From positions 24,733 through 35,885 of the forward strand of contig DLMX01000084.1 of NCBI GenBank assembly GCA_002479405.1: a DNA stretch of 11,153 bases. Reading direction: 5' to 3'. Position numbers and translations under genes: made by a program. How positions within the stretch are numbered: position 1 is the first letter of the stretch; each line of letters opens with the position of its first letter. Under the pieces are notes generated by a model that worked only from the letters and a program-made list of their open reading frames with translations, had not been told where the DNA came from and did not search any database. Below, piece after piece: positions 5,376 to 11,153 of this stretch. This DNA comes from Methylophilaceae bacterium UBA7525. Its GTDB lineage: Bacteria; Pseudomonadota; Gammaproteobacteria; Burkholderiales; Methylophilaceae.

Positions 5376-5423
5376 AGTTGCTCTTGTTTGAAGCAAAAAT
5401 CAAACCATTGCAGTTCGATAGCG

Positions 5424-5453
5424 AAAAAAAAGGCAGCCGTCAGAGGCTGCCTT
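5424..5453 (-). terminator. Strong Rho-independent terminator after the aminotransferase gene
   Basis: On the minus strand a perfect 9-bp stem, AAGGCAGCC (5445-5453) with GGCTGCCTT (5430-5438), encloses a 6-nt loop and runs into a T-tract (5424-5430). It begins 29 bp after the aminotransferase stop and should insulate the HAD gene from it. Confidence 0.9.
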
Positions 5454-5482
5454 GATGTGTTGTTTACTGCCTTTGCTTGATG

Positions 5483-6691
5483 TTAGCTGATGGCGCGCTG
5501 GATGCGGTTTAGTGCCTCTTCCAGATTCGCCATCGAGGTGGCGAAAGAGATGCGGAAGTAACCTTCGGCACCGAAGGCGGAGCCGGGCACGACGGCCACG
5601 CCGACATTTTCCAGCAGGTATTCGGATAGTGCCATGTCGGTCGGCTCGGCAATCTTGCCGGCCTTGTGCAGGTTAGCGATGGCTTCGCGCGCGTCGGGGA
5701 AGGCATAGAACGCGCCGCCGGCCTTGATGCACTTTAGTCCGGACATCTCGTTGAAACGGCGCACGACGAACTCATGGCGCTCGATAAACGCTTCGACCAT
5801 CGGCGTGATGCAATCCTGCGGGCCTTCCAGCGCGGCTTGTGCTGCTACCTGTGAGATGGAAGTCGGGTTGGAGGTGGACTGCGACTGCAGGATCTCCATC
5901 GCCTTGATGATGTAGGCCGGACCCGCGGCATAGCCGATACGCCAGCCGGTCATGGAATAGGCCTTGGAGACGCCGTTCAGCACGATGCAGCGGCCCTTCA
6001 GTTCAGGCGTCGCGTTGAGAATGTTGTAGAACTTGTTGCCGGTGAGGTTGACGTGCTCGTACATGTCGTCGGTGGCGACCAGAATCTGTGGATGCCTCTT
6101 CAGCACTTCGCCCAGCGCTTTTAGCTCGTCCAGCGTGTAGACAGAGCCGGTCGGGTTGGAGGGCGAGTTGATCATGAACAGCTTGGTTTTCGGGGTGATG
6201 GCGGCTTCCAGTTGTTGCGGCTGCAGTTTGAAATCCTGCTCTATGCCGCACTCGATGATGACCGGCCTGGCGTCGGCGACCATGGCGATATCGGCATAGG
6301 AGACCCAATAGGGGGCGGGCACGATGACTTCATCGCCGGGGTTCAGTACCGCGAGGGCGAGGTTGAAGATACATTGTTTGCCGCCGACACCGACGATGAC
6401 TTCCTTGTCGGTGTAGTCGAAATCATTGTCGCGTTTGAACTTGGCAATCACGGCTTTTTTCAGGCCGGGGATGCCGGCTACCGGCGTGTACTTGGTGAAG
6501 CCGCTGTCGATGGCTTTCTTGGCAGCGTCCTTGATGTGTTGCGGGGTGTCGAAATCCGGTTCGCCGGCGCCGAGGCCGATGATGTCACGGCCTTCGGCCT
6601 TGAGCTTGGCAGCACGTGCAGTGACGGCCAGCGTGGGTGATTCTTTAATGCTTTGAACGCGCTTGGAAAGTACCAGTTCGGGTTGCGACAA
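5483..6691 (-). CDS. aspC: Class I pyridoxal-phosphate aspartate aminotransferase
   Basis: 402 residues, full length for the prokaryotic type Ib aspartate aminotransferases. It should interconvert aspartate and 2-oxoglutarate with oxaloacetate and glutamate in the cytoplasm. PLP-site residues are visible: substrate-side LGAGEPDFDTP (40-50), PYWVSY with W129, SPSNPTG with N180 (176-182), D208 and Y211 in ATDDMYEH, catalytic Schiff-base K243 in SKAYSMTGWRIGYA, and R380 in YFRIS for the substrate alpha-carboxylate. The start is TTG at 6691, with AAGGA about 9 nt upstream; the next residues SQPELVLSKRVQSIKES match the usual family N-terminus. Substrate range (aspartate, or also aromatic or prephenate) cannot be fixed from sequence, so aspC is a family-level name. 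It ends at its own strong terminator. Confidence 0.92.
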   Translation of the reverse strand: MSQPELVLSKRVQSIKESPTLAVTARAAKLKAEGRDIIGLGAGEPDFDTPQHIKDAAKKAIDSGFTKYTPVAGIPGLKKAVIAKFKRDNDFDYTDKEVIVGVGGKQCIFNLALAVLNPGDEVIVPAPYWVSYADIAMVADARPVIIECGIEQDFKLQPQQLEAAITPKTKLFMINSPSNPTGSVYTLDELKALGEVLKRHPQILVATDDMYEHVNLTGNKFYNILNATPELKGRCIVLNGVSKAYSMTGWRIGYAAGPAYIIKAMEILQSQSTSNPTSISQVAAQAALEGPQDCITPMVEAFIERHEFVVRRFNEMSGLKCIKAGGAFYAFPDAREAIANLHKAGKIAEPTDMALSEYLLENVGVAVVPGSAFGAEGYFRISFATSMANLEEALNRIQRAIS

Positions 6692-6782
6692 GATCGAAAT
6701 CCTTGATAAAGGTTGAAGATGCGAGAAAAAGTGTAATTTTACTCACAAATTCAACCCGACGTAACTGGCAAGCCACCAAAAA

Positions 6783-7796
6783 TCAACAGCTTGACTGGCA
6801 GTCCAGCGCCTTGCGGTATTCGGCCGCGACGTTCTTGTTGATGCTGTTCAGCTCCATGCTGATGGCATAGGCCTCCTGCTGGTTGCCATTGGCGGCAGCC
6901 ATAAGGCCGATGCGGAACAGAGCGTCAGTGTTGCCGGCATCCAGTTCCAGTGATTTGCGATAGGCTTTGTCTGCATCGACATGCTTGCCCAGTTTTTCAC
7001 TGGCCATGCCAAGTTCGAACCATGCATTGCTGTTATCAGGCTGAGCCTTGACCCAGCGCGTAGCAATATCTTCCAGTCCGTTCCAATCTTCAGTCAGTTG
7101 GGGTTTTGCAATCTGCAGAAAGTAGGGCATGGTGTCCGGCACTATGCCCTCCCAGAAGGCATCACCCTTGATCGGGAAGGCCGTTTCGGTTTCACGCGTT
7201 TCCAGTTCTGCTAACCACTCAATAGGCAGCACATAAAAATAGGCGTTGCGGCCGCCGGTCTTGAAGGTGTTGATCCCTACCAAGCGGCCTTCACTGTCAA
7301 ACAGGCCGCTGCCGCTTGCGCCCAGTGCAAATTTGGCATTGGTGCGAATGATCTTGCCTTCATCCATTTCGAACAGGGATTTGATCGTACCATTCGAAGT
7401 CAGAGGGGTAGGCACGCCGCTTGAGTGGCCGATAGAAACCACTTCATCGCCTTTTTTAAGACTGTTGGCACTGCCGATCCGAACAGGTTCGACGTCCAGG
7501 TCCTCGATTTTCAGCAGACAAAGGTCGTGCCAGCGGTTGGCTTGAACCGAAACTATCTTGTAGGAATCTTCACCGCGAGAAACCCAAGCCTTTTCAGTTT
7601 CGCGGAAGGTGTGGCAATTGGTCAGTACCTTGTTTTTGCCGACGACGACCCCCGAGCCATAAGCCAGGCCGCCATCGAACTTGTAGCCACGTACCATGAC
7701 GGAAGAAAAGAAGGATTCCAGCAGTTTTGTCCGGTCATAGGCATAAGCCGAAGGCACAAGGCTGCAGGTGGCCAGCAATACAAGAAGGTAGCGCAT
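6783..7796 (-). CDS. Periplasmic trypsin-like serine protease with C-terminal TPR repeats
   Basis: 337 residues. A signal peptide (1-19, cleavage after AYA) directs it to the periplasm. The chymotrypsin-fold domain shows the full triad: H62 in LTNCHTF, D91 in WHDLCLLKI, and S161 in GASGSGLFD, followed by GINTF. The Ser site reads GASGS rather than the common GNSGG, which is unusual but keeps the nucleophile. No PDZ domain follows, unlike DegP. Instead residues about 240-325 form two TPR-like helix-turn-helix repeats, with typical AWFELG and AYRKSLELD segments. The protein ends DCQSSC, a possible disulfide pair. The ATG at 7796 has a weak GGGGA about 7 nt upstream. It is divergent from uvrB. 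The likely role is envelope protein quality control; the substrate is unknown. Confidence 0.85.
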   Translation of the reverse strand: MRYLLVLLATCSLVPSAYAYDRTKLLESFFSSVMVRGYKFDGGLAYGSGVVVGKNKVLTNCHTFRETEKAWVSRGEDSYKIVSVQANRWHDLCLLKIEDLDVEPVRIGSANSLKKGDEVVSIGHSSGVPTPLTSNGTIKSLFEMDEGKIIRTNAKFALGASGSGLFDSEGRLVGINTFKTGGRNAYFYVLPIEWLAELETRETETAFPIKGDAFWEGIVPDTMPYFLQIAKPQLTEDWNGLEDIATRWVKAQPDNSNAWFELGMASEKLGKHVDADKAYRKSLELDAGNTDALFRIGLMAAANGNQQEAYAISMELNSINKNVAAEYRKALDCQSSC

Positions 7797-7946
7797 GTCA
7801 TTCCCCAGAGTGTAGAACGTATTTTGTCAGAACCCTTAGCAAATGACTTGTAAGGCAGGCTAAAGTTCTGGAGCATCTCTGCAAAGATAGCAAGTTGAGT
7901 GGCAAGCCCTGATAAAATGGCAATCCCGATTCAATGGCCAAAGACT

Positions 7947-9989
7947 GTGATTGTTACCTATCCCAACAGCAGATATGAATTGCACCAGCCTTTTCCGCCC
8001 GCAGGCGATCAGCCGCAGGCGATTGAGAAGCTGGTGAGCGGCATCAATCAGGGCATGAAATTCCAGACGCTGCTTGGGGTCACCGGTTCGGGCAAGACCT
8101 TTACCATGGCTAACGTGATTGCGCAGCTTGGCCGCCCGGCCATTGTCATGGCACCGAACAAGACCCTGGCTGCGCAGCTTTATTCCGAATTCCGTGAATT
8201 CTTCCCGAACAATGCCGTGGAATACTTCGTTTCCTACTACGATTACTATCAGCCTGAAGCCTATGTGCCTTCGCGCGATTTGTTCATCGAGAAGGATTCA
8301 AGTATCAACGACCATATCGAGCAGATGCGGCTTTCCGCCACCAAGGCATTGCTGGAGCGGGAAGATAGCGTGATCGTGGCGACCGTATCGGCTATCTACG
8401 GCATTGGCGATCCCGGCGAATACCACGGCATGGTGCTGCATATTCACCAAGGCATGAAAATCAGCCAGCGCGATATCGTCAACAAGCTGATTGCCATGCA
8501 GTATGATCGCAACGATTTCGACTTTTCGCGCGGCACGTTCCGCGTGCGCGGCGATGTGCTGGATGTGTTTCCGTCGGAATTGAGCGAAACGGCAGTGCGC
8601 ATCAGCCTGTTCGATGACGAGATCGAAGCGATCACGATGTTCGACCCGCTGACCGGGCAGATTCATAACAAGATTCACAATTTCCGCATTTTCCCCTCCA
8701 GTCATTATGTAACGGCACGCGAGGCGACCTTGCGTGCGATGGAAACCATCAAGCAGGAACTGCGCGAGCGCGTGGATTTCTTCATCAAGAACAACAAGCT
8801 GGTCGAGGCGCAACGTATCGAACAGCGCACGCGCTTCGATCTGGAGATGTTGAACGAGATCGGGTTCTGCAAGGGTATCGAGAACTATAGCCGTCATCTG
8901 ACCGGCCGCATGGCGGGCGATGCGCCGCCGACGCTGATAGATTATCTGCCTGAAAATGCGTTGATGATCATCGACGAAAGCCACGTCACCGTGCCGCAGA
9001 TCGGCGGCATGTACAAGGGCGACCGCTCGCGCAAGGAGAATCTGGTGGATTACGGTTTTCGCCTGCCTTCGGCGCTGGATAACCGGCCGCTCAAGTTCGA
9101 TGAGTTCGAGAAGATCATGCGCCAGTGCGTGTTCATTTCAGCCACGCCAGCCGAATATGAGCGTACCCATCAGGAACAGGTGGTGGAGATGATTGCGCGG
9201 CCGACCGGCCTCATTGATCCGGAGATTATCGTCAAGCCGGCCGATACGCAGGTCGATGATCTGCTGTCGGAAATCAAGCTGAGAGTAGCTGTACAGGAGC
9301 GGGTGCTGGCGACAACGCTGACCAAGCGCATGGCCGAGGATTTGACCGATTACCTGGCCGAACACGGCGTCAAGGTGCGTTACCTGCACTCCGATATCGA
9401 TACCGTGGAGCGGGTGGAGATTATCCGCGACCTGCGCCTGGGCGAATTCGATGTGCTGGTCGGCATCAACCTGTTGCGGGAAGGCCTGGATATTCCCGAA
9501 GTTTCACTGGTGGCGGTGCTGGATGCGGACAAGGAAGGCTTTCTGCGCTCCGAGCGTTCACTGATACAGACTTCCGGTCGCGCTGCGCGTAATCTGAATG
9601 GCAAGGTGATCTTCTATGCCAACAACATCACGCGCTCAATGAAGCTGGCGATGGATGAGACCGAACGTCGCCGCAAGAAGCAGATGGCGTTCAACGAGGC
9701 ACACGGCATCGTGCCCAAGGGCGTCAGCAAGCGCATCAAGGACATCATCGACGGGGTCTATGACAAGGACGAAGCCAAGCGCGAACAGAAGGCGGCGCAG
9801 GATCAGGCGAACTACGAGGCACTGAGCGAGAAGCAGATCCTGAAGGAGATGAAGCGTCTGGAAAAGGCCATGCACGACAGTGCGCAGAACCTCGAGTTTG
9901 AGAAAGCCGCGGAATACCGCGACCAGTTGAAGAAACTCAAGGTAAAGTTCTATGGCGCAGAGATTCCGGATCAGCCCTTGATCGAATAA
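7947..9989 (+). CDS. uvrB: UvrABC excinuclease subunit B
   Basis: 680 residues from the GTG at 7947 (E. coli UvrB has 673). UvrB receives damaged DNA from UvrA, inserts a beta-hairpin to verify the lesion and recruits UvrC. Visible are Walker A GVTGSGKT (44-51, K50), the damage-sensing hairpin in YYDYYQPEAYVPSRD (97-111), Walker B DESH (343-346), SATPA (398-402), the late helicase motifs GINLLREGLDIPEVSL and QTSGRAAR, and the C-terminal UVR motif (roughly 632-674) that binds UvrC. The frame is open further, to GTG 7899 (696 residues) or ATG 7917 (690). The 7947 start is preferred because family proteins usually begin just before VTYPNSRYELHQPFPPAGDQP and a TAAAAT at 7913-7918 may be the -10 box. 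None of the three starts has a good Shine-Dalgarno. I see no CTGT-N8-ACAG LexA site upstream. Confidence 0.97.
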   Translation: MIVTYPNSRYELHQPFPPAGDQPQAIEKLVSGINQGMKFQTLLGVTGSGKTFTMANVIAQLGRPAIVMAPNKTLAAQLYSEFREFFPNNAVEYFVSYYDYYQPEAYVPSRDLFIEKDSSINDHIEQMRLSATKALLEREDSVIVATVSAIYGIGDPGEYHGMVLHIHQGMKISQRDIVNKLIAMQYDRNDFDFSRGTFRVRGDVLDVFPSELSETAVRISLFDDEIEAITMFDPLTGQIHNKIHNFRIFPSSHYVTAREATLRAMETIKQELRERVDFFIKNNKLVEAQRIEQRTRFDLEMLNEIGFCKGIENYSRHLTGRMAGDAPPTLIDYLPENALMIIDESHVTVPQIGGMYKGDRSRKENLVDYGFRLPSALDNRPLKFDEFEKIMRQCVFISATPAEYERTHQEQVVEMIARPTGLIDPEIIVKPADTQVDDLLSEIKLRVAVQERVLATTLTKRMAEDLTDYLAEHGVKVRYLHSDIDTVERVEIIRDLRLGEFDVLVGINLLREGLDIPEVSLVAVLDADKEGFLRSERSLIQTSGRAARNLNGKVIFYANNITRSMKLAMDETERRRKKQMAFNEAHGIVPKGVSKRIKDIIDGVYDKDEAKREQKAAQDQANYEALSEKQILKEMKRLEKAMHDSAQNLEFEKAAEYRDQLKKLKVKFYGAEIPDQPLIE

Positions 9990-10330
9990 TGTTGTGCCAG
10001 CTTTGCGCCTAGCCAGCCCGCGATGAATTGCGGGGTGGATATGATGGCCATGAAAATCAGCGCCAGCGGCCATAACGATAGTGAACTGCCGTTGATCAGC
10101 GCGGATGCGAATTGTCCGGCAGCCATCGCCAGAGTCCAGCGCCATGGTCTTTGCGGGTACAGATAAGCAATGACAAATATGACCAGACCCATGATGGGGA
10201 TGCCGGAACTGTAATATAGATCACTGTCCCAGGCTTCGTTGCGGTTCGTGATGGCGGCGATGCCCAGACAGACCGCCAGCCCGGCCGAACTGGAGAGAGC
10301 GTAGGGCAGCAGGTCGTTCTGTTTTTTCAT
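9971..10330 (-). CDS. Small integral membrane protein, four predicted helices
   Basis: 119 residues with hydrophobic segments at about 8-27, 39-58, 63-80 and 86-110. A short basic N-terminus (MKKQ) suggests a cytoplasmic start. I recognise no family or catalytic motif. The start ATG at 10330 has no strong Shine-Dalgarno. The 3' end overlaps the end of the convergent uvrB gene by 19 bp, so the last six codons and the stop are antisense to uvrB. It lies 26 bp downstream of the small L7/L12-like gene on the same strand and is probably co-transcribed with it. That the reading is a gene rests on its clean membrane-protein composition and start context. Confidence 0.7.
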   Translation of the reverse strand: MKKQNDLLPYALSSSAGLAVCLGIAAITNRNEAWDSDLYYSSGIPIMGLVIFVIAYLYPQRPWRWTLAMAAGQFASALINGSSLSLWPLALIFMAIISTPQFIAGWLGAKLAQHYSIKG

Positions 10331-10356
10331 GACAGCTGTCGTTTGCTGGCAGATGG

Positions 10357-10620
10357 CTAGCTGAACAGAAAGCGGTAGAGCAGCCAGGCAAAAATCAGGA
10401 GGGCGATGATGGATATCCCCATGTTGCCATCCCCTCTGCGCATAGGCTGAATGCTGCCCGGATGCTGTCGTTCGTATTCATCTATCCATTCTTTCGAATC
10501 CTTCAGTCCGCGCCCGGTAAGCTCTCGCAACAGCTTGATGGCTTCGATCTTGCGGCCTTGTTTGATGGCCTGGATAACCTCGGATGGGATTTCTGCACCA
10601 TGGCTTGAGCTCGAATTCAT
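10357..10620 (-). CDS. Membrane-anchored protein with ribosomal L7/L12 C-terminal-like domain
   Basis: 87 residues from the ATG at 10620. A short Ser-rich lead (1-10) is followed by a domain (about 11-50) with the alternating helix pattern VIQAIKQGRKIEAIKLLRELTGRGLKDSKEWID. This resembles the C-terminal domain of ribosomal protein bL12, in which a Gly-rich turn (here TGRGLKDSK) precedes the last helix. A linker (52-67) leads to a single C-terminal membrane helix (68-85), so the domain should face the cytoplasm as a tail-anchored protein. The start is set by AAAGG 8 nt upstream; a longer reading to 10659 has no such site. The function is not known. It is followed by the four-helix membrane protein gene. 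The intrinsic terminator at 10684-10711 separates it from the RNase E-like gene. Confidence 0.7.
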   Translation of the reverse strand: MNSSSSHGAEIPSEVIQAIKQGRKIEAIKLLRELTGRGLKDSKEWIDEYERQHPGSIQPMRRGDGNMGISIIALLIFAWLLYRFLFS

Positions 10621-10683
10621 CTGCTGACCTTTCTGGTTTTCTGTAGAACCGATCTGCAAAGTCTAGTCCAGCAGAGTGCAAAT

Positions 10684-10711
10684 AAAAAGCCCCGATTGCT
10701 CGGGGCTTTTT
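10684..10711. terminator. Perfect bidirectional-type terminator after the RNase E-like gene
   Basis: AAAAAGCCCCGA (10684-10695) and TCGGGGCTTTTT (10700-10711) form a perfect 12-bp stem with a TTGC loop. The symmetric A and T ends give a U-tract on both strands. The adjacent upstream gene is the minus-strand reading that stops at 10740, so the working direction is minus. Confidence 0.9.
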
Positions 10712-10739
10712 ATGGTTTACTGAGATGATTCAGGCTGGA

Positions 10740-11153
10740 TTATTTTTCAGTCTGAACGATGACCAGAGGTTCATCCGTTGCCTGCTCATTGCCCTTTTGC
10801 TGCCAAGCGGCAGGTTTGCGGGTTTTTGGTTTTGCCGGAGCTTCAGGCGCTTTTTCCACCTTGATGGCTTCGCCCTTGGTTTCGACCAGTTGCAAGCCGC
10901 TAGCTGCCAGATCGACAGGTTTCTCTTCCGCCGGCTTGCGGCGACGAGGTGCACGCGGTTTCTTTTCCGCTTGCTCAGCTTGTTCACCTTTATCCGCAGC
11001 CTCGGTTTTCGCAGCTTTCTCGATATTTTCGACGGCAGTTACAGGTTCCATACTGGTAGTCGTTGCGACGGTTTCAGCTTTGACTTTTTCTTCCTTGACC
11101 GGCTTTTCTGCTTTTTTCGCAGGTTTGGTGGATTCGGCCGTACTGGTCTCGAC
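10740..11153 (-). CDS. rne: C-terminal tail of a probable ribonuclease E (partial)
   Basis: The frame is open from the window edge (11153) to the TAA at 10740 and gives 137 residues; the 5' part lies outside. The sequence is low-complexity and rich in Ala, Lys, Glu, Pro and Arg, with an Arg-rich patch (PRAPRRRKP). It also has two conserved-looking short elements, SGLQLVETK in the middle and PLVIVQTEK at the very end. These resemble the end of the disordered scaffold region of betaproteobacterial RNase E, which binds RNA and degradosome partners. No catalytic domain is visible in the window, so the name rests on tail style alone. Another Ala/Lys-rich protein is possible. The gene ends at the hairpin terminator 10684-10711. 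Confidence 0.6.
   Translation of the reverse strand, partial: VETSTAESTKPAKKAEKPVKEEKVKAETVATTTSMEPVTAVENIEKAAKTEAADKGEQAEQAEKKPRAPRRRKPAEEKPVDLAASGLQLVETKGEAIKVEKAPEAPAKPKTRKPAAWQQKGNEQATDEPLVIVQTEK

Noticed and set aside
6212..6640. Long plus-strand ORF opposite the aminotransferase gene
   Set aside because: It is an antisense shadow in high-GC coding DNA, and the aminotransferase frame has all its catalytic motifs.
8298..8984. 228-codon minus-strand ORF within uvrB
   Set aside because: It is codon-aligned antisense to conserved uvrB motifs, with no Shine-Dalgarno or recognisable domain.
1..11153. CRISPR array
   Set aside because: No regularly spaced short repeats were seen. The only long repeat is the pair at 864-925 and 2982-3043.

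Overview
The window looks like a betaproteobacterial chromosome, possibly a Gallionellaceae/Nitrosomonadales-type organism. This is inferred from the style of the UvrB, class I aminotransferase, AsmA-like and RNase E-like proteins and was not tested by any search. Most of the right three quarters is an ordinary core chromosome. The left quarter (about 94-3043) is accessory and visibly more AT-rich.

Accessory part. A doubtful gene end (1-93) is followed by a toxin-first RelE/XRE toxin-antitoxin pair (217-788). The next segment is bounded by two 62-bp direct repeats with one mismatch, at 864-925 and 2982-3043. The right copy is the natural 3' terminus and Rho-independent terminator of a tRNA-Asn(GTT) gene (3038-3113, minus strand). 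The left copy carries the same terminator but no tRNA body. Repeats like these, at the 3' end of a tRNA gene, suggest integration, although no integrase lies in the window. The enclosed cargo is one minus-strand operon with a good sigma70-type promoter (2884-2912). It encodes a membrane-anchored DUF2726 protein (PD-(D/E)XK-like core), a ClpP/S49-like SDH_sah serine protease, and a 65-residue protein that overlaps the protease gene. This is the best candidate here for an undescribed system.

Core part. An AsmA-like envelope protein (3178-4512, plus) diverges from the tRNA. It converges on a HAD-IIA phosphatase (4543-5328, minus), which follows a class I aspartate aminotransferase (5483-6691, minus) with a strong terminator between them. 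A periplasmic trypsin-like protease with a TPR tail (6783-7796, minus) diverges from uvrB (about 7947-9989, plus), the excinuclease ABC helicase subunit. Convergent with uvrB are a four-helix membrane protein (9971-10330, minus) and a small membrane-anchored protein with a ribosomal L7/L12 C-terminal-like domain (10357-10620, minus). A perfect hairpin terminator (10684-10711) closes an Ala/Lys/Glu/Pro-rich minus-strand gene end (10740-11153) that resembles the C-terminal tail of RNase E.

Apart from the DUF2726-SDH_sah-small ORF operon and the toxin-antitoxin pair, the genes look like independent transcription units. Several have TTG or GTG starts, so start positions are argued individually.
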